Below, one piece after another: positions 13,798 to 20,895 of a stretch of DNA of 21,904 nucleotides. The notes under the pieces were generated by a model that was given only the letters and a program-made list of their open reading frames with translations, was not told where the DNA came from and did not search any database. The DNA lies in NCBI GenBank assembly GCA_023404805.1, contig JAEYAL010000324.1, positions 1 through 21,904 of the forward strand, in the 5' to 3' direction. Numbering within the stretch: the stretch's first letter is position 1; every line of letters begins with the position of its first letter. The stretch comes from Actinomycetes bacterium. GTDB lineage: Bacteria; Actinomycetota; Thermoleophilia; Solirubrobacterales; Solirubrobacteraceae. A program made the translations under genes and the position numbers.

Positions 13798-14387
13798 GGG
13801 CGGCTTGGTTCGTCGAGCAGGGTGCGCAGGCGGCGCATCCCCTGGAACATGTACGTCTTCACGGTACCCAGCGGTTTTTGCAGTTCATCGGCGATCTCGC
13901 GCTGGGTCATCCCGCCGTGGTGGGCGAGCACGAGCGCGCGGCGCTGCTCGTAGGGCAGCTGGGCCAGCGCGGCGCGGACTTCCGTGGCGAGCTCGCCGAG
14001 CTCCACGTCGCGCGCGACGTCGTCGGGCGCGGAGATCGCAAGCGCGTCTGCGTCGGCCTCGGGGTCGATGCCGGTGCGCCCGGCGGCGCGGACCGCCTCG
14101 CGGCGCAAGACGTCGAGTACGTGCCGGCGTGTGATTACAAGGATCCAGGTGGACACGGCCGCGCGGTGGCGGTCGTACGTGGCGGCCGCGTTCCAGATCT
14201 TCACCCACACGTCCTGGGTGGCGTCCTCGGCTGCCGCCGGCGAGCGCAGCATGCGGAGCGCGATCGAGTACACCAGCCCGGAGAACTCGTCGTAGAGCGC
14301 CGCGAACGCGTCGCGGTCGCCCGCCGCGACGAGCTCCAAACAGCGGGATTGTTCTTCGGGGTCACGCACGAGCGCCTGCGGCCTCAT
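13794..14387 (-). CDS. sigK: ECF sigma factor, SigK-like
   Basis: A 197-residue ECF sigma factor, close to mycobacterial SigK in size. Sigma region 2 lies at about 20-85 (DAFAALYDEFSGLVYSIALR, AAEDATQDVWVKIWNAAATY, STWILVITRRHVLDVLRR). Region 4 is at about 135-190, with PYEQRRALVLAHHGGMTQRE and the recognition helix KPLGTVKTYMFQGMRRLR. It directs RNA polymerase to its regulon and is presumably held by the RskA-like protein encoded immediately downstream with a 4-base overlap. I chose ATG 14387 because a predicted promoter ends 9 bases before it and there is no Shine-Dalgarno, consistent with a leaderless mRNA; the frame is open upstream to 14510, but that would cross the promoter. It is divergent from the DipZ-like gene. 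The symbol is by analogy. Confidence 0.92.
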   Translation of the reverse strand: MRPQALVRDPEEQSRCLELVAAGDRDAFAALYDEFSGLVYSIALRMLRSPAAAEDATQDVWVKIWNAAATYDRHRAAVSTWILVITRRHVLDVLRREAVRAAGRTGIDPEADADALAISAPDDVARDVELGELATEVRAALAQLPYEQRRALVLAHHGGMTQREIADELQKPLGTVKTYMFQGMRRLRTLLDEPSRP

Positions 14388-14396
14388 GTGAAGCAC

Positions 14397-14421
14397 TACG
14401 CGCGGCCCGGCAAAACGGTTT
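14397..14421 (-). promoter_or_regulatory. Candidate SigK-type promoter of the sigma/anti-sigma operon
   Basis: On the minus strand AAACCG (14421-14416), 15 bases, CGTA (14400-14397). The same -35/-10 pair occurs before the DipZ-like and fasciclin genes. The -10 ends 9 bases before ATG 14387, so the transcript would be leaderless. This implies autoregulation. Confidence 0.6.
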
Positions 14422-14424
14422 GCC
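14409..14424. promoter_or_regulatory. Palindrome GGCAAA-ACGG-TTTGCC in the divergent promoter region
   Basis: A perfect 6-bp inverted repeat centred on the -35 box of the sigma-gene promoter, within the 83 bases separating the two divergent start codons. It could bind a dimeric regulator, or simply result from two similar -35-like sequences facing opposite ways. Confidence 0.35.
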
Positions 14425-14435
14425 CGGCTTCGGCC

Positions 14436-14462
14436 AAAACCGCCGGCGCAGGCGTTCGCGTA
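14436..14462 (+). promoter_or_regulatory. Candidate SigK-type promoter of the DipZ-like gene
   Basis: AAAACCG (14436-14442), 16 bases, CGTA (14459-14462). The -10 ends 8 bases before ATG 14471, which has no Shine-Dalgarno, again predicting a leaderless mRNA. It shares its core with the elements at 14397 and 16287. Confidence 0.6.
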
Positions 14463-14470
14463 CCGATCCC

Positions 14471-16231
14471 ATGAGTTACCTGTTCCTCGTGGCGTTCGTG
14501 GCCGGCGCATTCTCCGTGCTCACGCCTTGCATCCTGCCGGTGTTGCCGGCGCTCGTCGTCGTCTCCGAAGGGCAGGGCCGTGCGCGTGTCGCAGGTGTCG
14601 TCACCGGCATCGTCGTCTCGTTCAGCGCCGTCATCCTCTTGCTGACCGCCATCGTCGACGCGCTTGGCATCTCGGCGGGCGCGCTGCGCTACCTGTCGGC
14701 CGGCCTGCTGCTGGTGTTCGCGCTCGTCCTCCTCGTGCCGGCCCTCGCGGAGCGGTTCGAGATGGCCTCGCAGGTTGTCGTGCGCCGGGCGCCGGGCCAG
14801 GCGCGGGGCAACGGGTTCGCACCCGGCTTCCTCGCCGGCATCACCCTCGGGTTCGTGTGGGCGCCGTGCGCCGGACCGATCCTCGGCGGGATCACGTCGA
14901 CGATCGCCCGTGAAGGGATCGGCACCGACGCGTTCATCGCCACCGCTGGCTACGGCCTCGGCATGATCATCCCGCTCACCGCCGTCTCGTTCGGCGGCCG
15001 GGCGCTGATGCTGCGGATCAGGCGGGTCGCGGCGGGCGGCCGGCGCGTCAACATCGCCATGGGCGTCGTGCTGCTGCTCACGAGCGCGCTGTTCTTCAGC
15101 GGCCTCGATACGCGGGTCAACCGCTTTATCGCGAGCACGCTTCCGTTCACGTCGACGCCGGTCGCATCGCTGGAGCGCGGCGGCTTCGACGACAACGCCG
15201 ATGTGCGCCGGACCCGCGACTGCGGGCAGGCGCAGCGCCTCGCCGGCGACCGCGCGACCGTGGAGGACAACGGCTACCCCGAGGTGGGCCAGCTCTGCGA
15301 CCTCGGCCCGGCGCCGACGTTCGCAAGCGACCTCGGCCCGTGGCTGAACACGGCCGACGGCAAGCCGCTCACGCCGGCCGATCTGAAAGGCAAGGTCGTG
15401 CTCGTCGACTTCTGGACGTACTCCTGCATCAACTGCATCCGCACGCTCCCGTACCTGCGCGGCTGGCACGACCGCTATGCCCGCGAGGGCCTCGTGATCG
15501 TCGGGGTCCACACCCCGGAGTTCGCGTTCGAGCGTTCGCTCGACAACGTCCGCAAGGCGACTGGCGATCTCGACGTGCGCTGGCCCGTGGCGCTCGACAA
15601 CGGCTACCGCACCTGGGACGCGTTCGCGAACCGCTTCTGGCCGGCGAAGTACCTCATCGACCGCGACGGGCGGCTGCGCTCCGTCCACTATGGCGAGGGG
15701 GCCTACGACCGCACGGAGTCTCAGATCCGGGAGTTGCTCGGCGTCGACTCCGGCGTCGCGAAGGCCGATGCGCGCGGAGCCGTCGAAGACACGGAGGCGC
15801 GCACTCCGGAGACGTATCTCGGCTACGGGCGAGCGGCGCGCTTCGCCGGCCGGGCCGAGGGCGCTCCGGACGTCGGCTCGGGCATCGTGTCGGGTCGGCC
15901 GGCGGTCTACCGCGGGCCCGCGGCGGCGCTCGGCGCCGACATGTGGACCTACGCCGGCCAGTGGACCGTTGGCCGCGAGCGCGCCGTCGCAGGCCAGAGC
16001 GCGCGGTTGCGGCTGCGCTACCGCGCCAAGGAGGTGTACCTCGTGATGTCGCCGCCCAAGTCTGGAGGTGCGTCGACGGTCGGCGTGCGCGTCGACGGCC
16101 GGCCGCGGCGCAGCGTGCAGGTCACGGCGAACCAGCTCTACACGGTGGCCTCCGACGGCCAGCCGGGGACGCGCACCCTTGACCTCTCGGTGCCGAAGGG
16201 CGTCGCGGTCTACGCGTTCACCTTCGGCTAG
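14471..16231 (+). CDS. dipZ: DipZ-like cytochrome c biogenesis (CcdA)-thioredoxin fusion protein
   Basis: A 586-residue membrane protein. The N-terminal CcdA/DsbD-like module (about 1-212) has six hydrophobic segments with one redox Cys in TM1 (FSVLTPCILPVLPAL, C20) and one in a later segment (FVWAPCAGPILGG, C133); these carry electrons across the membrane. After a linker with two more cysteines (C251, C276) comes a thioredoxin-like domain with the active site WTYSCINC (C319, C322), predicted outside the cytoplasm. A C-terminal beta-rich domain (about 445-586, from ETYLGYGRA) resembles the galactose-binding-like end of mycobacterial DipZ. It probably supplies reducing power to extracytoplasmic thiols. 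ATG 14471 begins directly at TM1. It is divergent from sigK and followed by the fasciclin gene, as dipZ neighbours mpt70 and mpt83 in M. tuberculosis. Confidence 0.93.
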   Translation: MSYLFLVAFVAGAFSVLTPCILPVLPALVVVSEGQGRARVAGVVTGIVVSFSAVILLLTAIVDALGISAGALRYLSAGLLLVFALVLLVPALAERFEMASQVVVRRAPGQARGNGFAPGFLAGITLGFVWAPCAGPILGGITSTIAREGIGTDAFIATAGYGLGMIIPLTAVSFGGRALMLRIRRVAAGGRRVNIAMGVVLLLTSALFFSGLDTRVNRFIASTLPFTSTPVASLERGGFDDNADVRRTRDCGQAQRLAGDRATVEDNGYPEVGQLCDLGPAPTFASDLGPWLNTADGKPLTPADLKGKVVLVDFWTYSCINCIRTLPYLRGWHDRYAREGLVIVGVHTPEFAFERSLDNVRKATGDLDVRWPVALDNGYRTWDAFANRFWPAKYLIDRDGRLRSVHYGEGAYDRTESQIRELLGVDSGVAKADARGAVEDTEARTPETYLGYGRAARFAGRAEGAPDVGSGIVSGRPAVYRGPAAALGADMWTYAGQWTVGRERAVAGQSARLRLRYRAKEVYLVMSPPKSGGASTVGVRVDGRPRRSVQVTANQLYTVASDGQPGTRTLDLSVPKGVAVYAFTFG

Positions 16232-16286
16232 CCCTGCGGGCCCAGGCGGGGGTGACCAGGGCTGCACACCGTGCGCCACCTCCGCC

Positions 16287-16313
16287 AAAAACCGCTTTCG
16301 CCAACCCGGCGTA
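16287..16313 (+). promoter_or_regulatory. Candidate SigK-type promoter of the fasciclin gene
   Basis: AAAAACCG (16287-16294), 15 bases, CGTA (16310-16313). Unlike the other two copies it is followed by a leader of roughly 65-70 bases, with a ribosome-binding site before ATG 16385. A weak 7-bp hairpin (16230-16263), which could end dipZ transcription, lies just upstream. Confidence 0.6.
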
Positions 16314-16384
16314 TTGACCACACCAAGCACGGTGCGCGCTGCGCCCACGTGCCCCACCGATTCCCATCGAAAGGGACCGATCGC

Positions 16385-16999
16385 ATGCCCAAGACTCTCG
16401 CTACTTCACTGGCCGTCCTCGCAACTGGCGCGGCGCTCTTCGTGTCTGGCTGCGGCGACGACGAGAAGGACACGTCGTCGGCTGGCAGCGGCTCCATGGC
16501 GACCGAGACCACTCCGGCCGACAGCATGAGCGGTGACAGCTCGGCGTCGGGCAAGGAGCCGGTCGAGGTCGGCGGGGAGATGATGTACCCCGAGAAGAAC
16601 GTCGTCGAGAACGCTTCGAACGCCGCGAACCTCACGACGCTCGTGGCCGCCGTCAAGGCAGCCGGCCTCGTCGAGACGCTCTCCGGCGAGGGCCCGTTCA
16701 CGGTCTTCGCGCCCGACAACGACGCCTTCGCGAAACTGCCGAAGGCGACGCTTGAGAGCCTTCTCAAGCCGGAGAACAAGAAGCAGCTCACCGACATCCT
16801 CACGTACCACGTGGTGCCGGGGACCTACGCCGCTGCTGATCTCAAGGACGGCCAGGAGCTTGAGACCGTCAACGGCGAGAAGCTCGCCGTCAGCGTGAAG
16901 GACGGCGAGGTGAAGGTCGGCGACGCCACCGTCACCCAGGCTGACGTCTTCCAGAGCAACGGCGTCGCGCACGTGATCGACACGGTGCTCCAGCCGTAA
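16385..16999 (+). CDS. Fasciclin (FAS1) domain lipoprotein, MPT83/MPT70-like
   Basis: A 204-residue surface lipoprotein. The N-terminus is a lipoprotein signal peptide (MPKTLATSLAVLATG...) with the lipobox FVSGC, so C23 would be lipidated. A serine/threonine/glycine-rich linker (about 28-60) follows, and one FAS1 domain covers about 68-204. The domain has both conserved boxes: GPFTVFAPDNDAFAKLP (H1) and the H2 region ILTYHVVPG, ending NGVAHVIDTVLQP. FAS1 proteins mediate adhesion or protein contacts; in M. tuberculosis MPT83 is the lipoprotein form and MPT70 the secreted form, both under SigK control. AAAGGGA lies 8 bases before the ATG. The gene is followed by a strong terminator and preceded by a promoter element shared with sigK and dipZ. 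Confidence 0.95.
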   Translation: MPKTLATSLAVLATGAALFVSGCGDDEKDTSSAGSGSMATETTPADSMSGDSSASGKEPVEVGGEMMYPEKNVVENASNAANLTTLVAAVKAAGLVETLSGEGPFTVFAPDNDAFAKLPKATLESLLKPENKKQLTDILTYHVVPGTYAAADLKDGQELETVNGEKLAVSVKDGEVKVGDATVTQADVFQSNGVAHVIDTVLQP

Positions 17000-17067
17000 G
17001 GCGCGAGCGAGCGACTGACGCGGCGCTCGCGCGGCCGCGCTGGACGGGACGACCCGCCCAGAGGGTG

Positions 17068-17099
17068 AAGGGGCCTCGGCGATCCGCCGGGGCCCCTTT
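17068..17099 (+). terminator. Strong intrinsic terminator after the fasciclin gene
   Basis: AAGGGGCC-T-CGGCG (17068-17081), loop ATC, CGCCG-G-GGCCCCTT (17085-17098): a 14-bp stem with one T-G pair, followed by T. It lies 69 bases after the stop and 15 bases before the stop codon of the converging gene, so it may also act in reverse. Confidence 0.85.
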
Positions 17100-17112
17100 G
17101 TCGTAGGCGGAC

Positions 17113-19938
17113 CTACGAGCCGTACTTCAGCTTCACGTGGCCCGGGGCCGGGAAGGCGGTGAGCTGGCCGGAGCCCAGGAACGCGACCTTGGCCTTGAGG
17201 CTGCCCCGGCGCGCGAGCTTGCCACGGGCGACAGCGACGTCGAGCTTGAACACGCATCGGCCTGCGGCGTTCGCGGCAACCGCGGCGTCCTTCGCCGCGA
17301 CGGTCTTGATCCCGCGCAGGATCGTGATCCGCACGTTGCCGCCACATTGGCCGGCCGCGAACTGGGCGCCCGCTTTGGGTTTGAGCTCGCCGGTGAAGCT
17401 GAACTTGTAGGGAGCGGTGCGGTCACGCGCGACGGGAGCGCTCCACGCGATGCTGCCCAGCGACGCCTTGGCGACGGCGGGCGGAGGGGTGGCTCCTGGC
17501 TTCGGCTGCTCGATGACGGGTGCCTTCGGCTCGTCGAGCGGGTTCGGCTTCGGGTCGGGCTTGACGGGAGCCGGGGTGTCGCCCCCGAGCTTGACCCCGA
17601 AGAGCTGCCAGCTCGTCTCCGCCGTCGAGCGCGGGAACAGCAGGTGGCCGTTCGCTTCGAACGCGCGCTCGACCTGGCCGAGGCCCGCATCGACGCGCGT
17701 AGCGGCCGCGAGGGTCGTCTTCGTCGTCCAGAGCGACGACGGGCTGTCGTAGGCCGTGCCGTTGGAGCGGATGAACGTGAGCGCATCGCCGACCACGGAG
17801 GCGCCCCGCGCACCGGTCTCTTCGACTCGAGTGCCGGCGGCCGTGCCGTCAGTGCTCGACAGCGCGTTCTTCGCCGGGTCCTTGTCGTACGTGTCGAAGT
17901 AGACGCGTCCGCCGAACGGCGTGAGCGGTCCGCCGATGTAGGAGGCCTGAGTGAGCAGCTTTGCGCCGGTCGTCTCGGTCTCATCGAGCCGGTAGAGGCC
18001 GGTCGGCGTTCCCAGCTCCGTTCCGGTGTGGGTGAACAGCGTCGATCCGCCGGGGCCGCTCGTGACATTGCCGAACCAGCCGTTGACCACGAGCGACGTC
18101 AGCACGGACGTCCCGGCGGGTGTTCCGTCGGTCTTGGCCAGCTGGTTCACAGCGCCCGTCGGGGCGTTGAAGTAGAGCGCGCCGCCGAGCGCGTGCAGTC
18201 CGCCGTGCGTCGCGGCGGGCTCGTGCGGGAGCGGCTTGGTGCCGGCGACGGTGCCGTCGGACGTCCAGATCGTGGCGCCGGTGCCGGAGGTCCGAGGCGC
18301 GGTGAACGCGATCCCGCCTTTCCAGGCGGTGACCCCGCTGATCTGCGGGCCGGGGCCGTTCACGTTCTCATCGCCGAGGAGCAGCGTCTTGTCGCCGCTC
18401 GGGGTGACCTTCCACAAGCCGCTGGCCAAGGGACCGCTCATGGTGAAGTACAGGGCGCCGCCAGCGGCTGTGAGGTCGTTCATGTAGCTGCTGCCACCGA
18501 ATCGGCTCTTCTTGCCGAGGCTCGCGACGAGCGTCGTGCCGTCTGACGTGCCGTCGCTCCGCCAAAGCTGGGGTTCGAACCAGCCGTCGGTTGCTCCGAA
18601 GTACGCGTAGCCGCCGAGGCGCACCGCGGGGCCGATCGATGCGCCGACCGGCTGCGTGTCGAGGTCAAAGGCGAGCTTCGTCCCGGTTGGCGTTCCGTCG
18701 GCCTGCCACAGCTCCTCGCCTGTGGGCGCCGTGAACGCGCTGAACAAGACCTTGCCGCCAAGCGCCGCGAACGAGGAGAGGGCCGCGGGATCGAGCTCAG
18801 CCGGAACCGTCCCGAACAGCGACGTCCCCTCGGGCGTCCCGTCGGTCCGCCAGATCTCGCCGCCACCGCGCACGGTGTAGAGGCGCCCGCCGGACGCGCG
18901 GTCGTTGAAGTTGACGTTGGCCATCGGCGTCTCGCTGCTCGTCTCCGGGTCGGGTCCGATGAGCTGCTTGGTGCCGGCGGGTGTGCCGTCGCTCGCCCAG
19001 AGCGCGTTCCGGCTTTCGCCTGAGCGGTGGAACGTGACCTTGCTGCCGAGAGCCCGGAGCGTGAGGGCGTTGTCGAGGCGGCTGCCATCAGGCTTCGTGA
19101 TGCGCGTGATGCCGTCCTCGGTCGCGCGGTAGACGGTGTTCTGGCCGTCGTCGGTCTCCGGGTCGCCGGTGCCTCCAGGGCCGGAACCGATGAAGTACAC
19201 GGCGTCGGCGGTCGCCGTCAGGGACTGCGCCGAGGTGTACTTCGCGGCGGCTGGCCGGGCGAGGCGCTTGGTCCCGGCGGGTGTGCCGTCGGTGACCCAC
19301 ACGCCCGGCCGCTCGTCAAACGGCCCGGTCGTGAGGCCGCCAGCGACGAACACCTTGTTGCCGAGCGCGGCCAGCCCGTACACGGACACGCCGGGCAGCG
19401 CGTCGATCGGATCGTTGGAGCCGGGAGCGCGCTTGAGGAGACTGCCGCCGAACGAGTAGCCCGAGACGCTGTACAGCGAGCCGTCGGTGGTGCCGACGGC
19501 GTAGGGGCCGGCCGCGGTGAGGCGCTCGTCGGCGACGACCGTTCCTGCGGTGGTGCCGTCAGAGGTGAACGTCTTCGTCTGGTTCTCGACGGTGCTGCCC
19601 TGGAAGACGAGCTTGCCGGCGACCACGCGCAGGAACGAGAGCGGGCTGACGCTGTCGAACACGCGCTGCGTGCCCGCGAGCGTGCCGTCGGTGCGGTACA
19701 GCTCCGACGGGTAGACCGACTGGGACGAGTTGTCCCGCTCGGCGACGAAATAGATCGCCCCGTCGAACTCGACGAGATCGCGGACTCCAGCCGTTTGCGT
19801 GCTCGCGTTGATCCGCTTGACGAGCGCGGCCTCGGGCGCCGCAGCTGTCGCTGCCGCGGGCGCCATTCCGATCGCGAGGCAGAACAGAGCGAGAAGCGGC
19901 GCCGTGAGAAGGCGGGCGCGCGAGCGGGCTGGGGACAC
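17113..19938 (-). CDS. Secreted protein with ELWxxDGTxxGT repeats, 941 aa
   Basis: A large exported protein. From GTG 19938 (GGAAG lies 6 bases upstream) it begins with a basic n-region and a hydrophobic core (LLTAPLLALFCLAIGMAP), then AAA-type cleavage near residues 28-34, a Sec signal peptide. Residues about 79-750 contain ten clear copies of the pattern L/I-W-x-S/T-DGT-x-x-GT (for example LWASDGTPAGTKQL and IWRTDGTPEGTSLF) plus about four degenerate ones. Each is followed by a G-x-hydrophobic strand such as LGGKVLFSA, a layout typical of beta-propeller-like surface proteins. A proline-rich linker (PVKPDPKPNPLDEPKAPV) leads to a C-terminal beta domain of about 130 residues. No sortase motif or C-terminal membrane segment is visible, so it is probably released or non-covalently held. 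The ligand is unknown. Confidence 0.9.
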   Translation of the reverse strand: MSPARSRARLLTAPLLALFCLAIGMAPAAATAAAPEAALVKRINASTQTAGVRDLVEFDGAIYFVAERDNSSQSVYPSELYRTDGTLAGTQRVFDSVSPLSFLRVVAGKLVFQGSTVENQTKTFTSDGTTAGTVVADERLTAAGPYAVGTTDGSLYSVSGYSFGGSLLKRAPGSNDPIDALPGVSVYGLAALGNKVFVAGGLTTGPFDERPGVWVTDGTPAGTKRLARPAAAKYTSAQSLTATADAVYFIGSGPGGTGDPETDDGQNTVYRATEDGITRITKPDGSRLDNALTLRALGSKVTFHRSGESRNALWASDGTPAGTKQLIGPDPETSSETPMANVNFNDRASGGRLYTVRGGGEIWRTDGTPEGTSLFGTVPAELDPAALSSFAALGGKVLFSAFTAPTGEELWQADGTPTGTKLAFDLDTQPVGASIGPAVRLGGYAYFGATDGWFEPQLWRSDGTSDGTTLVASLGKKSRFGGSSYMNDLTAAGGALYFTMSGPLASGLWKVTPSGDKTLLLGDENVNGPGPQISGVTAWKGGIAFTAPRTSGTGATIWTSDGTVAGTKPLPHEPAATHGGLHALGGALYFNAPTGAVNQLAKTDGTPAGTSVLTSLVVNGWFGNVTSGPGGSTLFTHTGTELGTPTGLYRLDETETTGAKLLTQASYIGGPLTPFGGRVYFDTYDKDPAKNALSSTDGTAAGTRVEETGARGASVVGDALTFIRSNGTAYDSPSSLWTTKTTLAAATRVDAGLGQVERAFEANGHLLFPRSTAETSWQLFGVKLGGDTPAPVKPDPKPNPLDEPKAPVIEQPKPGATPPPAVAKASLGSIAWSAPVARDRTAPYKFSFTGELKPKAGAQFAAGQCGGNVRITILRGIKTVAAKDAAVAANAAGRCVFKLDVAVARGKLARRGSLKAKVAFLGSGQLTAFPAPGHVKLKYGS
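17690..19704 (-). repeat. DGT-x-x-GT protein repeat array within the secreted protein gene
   Basis: About fourteen units at irregular spacing of roughly 45-60 residues. At DNA level the DGTPAGT core recurs as similar GGTGTGCCGTCGGT-like strings on the plus strand, so slippage or unequal recombination could change the number of units. Confidence 0.8.
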
Positions 19939-20103
19939 AGTGAGCTTCCGGTGGGCGGTCGGCGGAGGTGGGCACAGGGCCCGGAGTCCGCGCCGAGCGG
20001 GGGAGACTGCGACGCAGCACGCAGAGTAACGGTGCAACTGGAAGCAGGAAAGTGACAGCACTCCAACGCGACAGTGGCGGCCAGGCCACCACACCAACGA
20101 TGG

Positions 20104-20787
20104 CTACCAGGGCAGCTGGCCGTGGCGGTCGGTGAAGGTGCCGGTCGGGCCGTCGGCGCCGATGGTCGCCATCGCGACAATCTGGTCGGTCCCTTCCTGC
20201 ACGGTCTGCGGGCCGCTGTGGCCATTGAGGTCGGTCGCGGTGTAGCCGGGGTCGACGACGTTGATCCGCACGCCCGGCACCGCCCGCGCGTACTGCGTCG
20301 TGAGCATCACGACCGCCGACTTGCTGGGGTTGTAGGTCGCATTGAGCACCGTCGATTCGACGCGCTCGGTGTCGAGGGTCGTCGCGATCGAGCCGAGGCC
20401 GCTTGCGACGTTCACGATCACCGGCGCAGCGCTGCGCCGCAGCGCCGGGAGGAACGCGTTCGTCGTCCGCACGATGCCGGCGACGTTCACGTCCATGACG
20501 GCGAGCACGTCGGCGCCGGTCGTCGCGTCGATGTCGACGTGCGGGCCGGCGATGCCGGCGTTGTTCACGAGGACGTCGAGGTCGCCGACCGCCTCCGCCG
20601 CGGCCGCGACCGACGCGTCGTCGGTGACGTCGAGCTGCACGAACCGCCCGCCGAGCTCGTCGGCTGCGGCCCGGCCGAGGGCCGCGTCGCGGGCTCCGAC
20701 CCAGACCTCGTGGCCGTCGGCGATCAGCCGCCGCGCGGCCTCGTGCCCTAGTCCCTTGTTGGCTCCGGTGATGAGGATCTTGCTCAT
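20104..20787 (-). CDS. SDR family NAD(P)-dependent oxidoreductase
   Basis: A 227-residue classical short-chain dehydrogenase. It has the cofactor motif TGANKGLG (TGxxxGxG, about 7-14), LDVTDDASV for the adenine pocket, NNAGIAG (75-81), and the catalytic set: Asn101 in DVNVAG, Ser129 in NVASG, Tyr152 and Lys156 in YNPSK. PGYTATDLNGH follows, in the position of the PG motif. The basic residue R33 in GARD favours NADPH. The start is ATG 20787; an in-frame open extension upstream to 21579 lies antisense to the regulator and is spurious. It is divergent from the MLTR-type regulator at 20896 across 108 bases, a common pairing in which the regulator controls the reductase. The substrate is unknown. 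Confidence 0.95.
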   Translation of the reverse strand: MSKILITGANKGLGHEAARRLIADGHEVWVGARDAALGRAAADELGGRFVQLDVTDDASVAAAAEAVGDLDVLVNNAGIAGPHVDIDATTGADVLAVMDVNVAGIVRTTNAFLPALRRSAAPVIVNVASGLGSIATTLDTERVESTVLNATYNPSKSAVVMLTTQYARAVPGVRINVVDPGYTATDLNGHSGPQTVQEGTDQIVAMATIGADGPTGTFTDRHGQLPW

Positions 20788-20820
20788 GGCTGGATCGTGC
20801 GCCGCAGGGGGCCAGTTGTG

Positions 20821-20832
20821 GAGAGGACTCTC
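20821..20832. promoter_or_regulatory. Candidate operator palindrome between the SDR and regulator genes
   Basis: GAGAG-GA-CTCTC, a 5-bp perfect inverted repeat in the divergent intergenic region, about 33 bases before the SDR ATG and 63 before the regulator's. Position suits a site for the adjacent XRE protein; unproven. Confidence 0.35.
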
Positions 20833-20895
20833 AGGGCGACGATCTCGGCGCCCAGCGCCATCGCGGTCCGCACCCGCCGAGTCAGACTGGGTGGC

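Noticed and set aside
14396..16357. 653-codon minus-strand open frame across the DipZ-like gene
   Set aside because: The opposite strand carries an unmistakable CcdA-thioredoxin protein; the antisense frame is Arg/Asp/Glu-rich without motifs.
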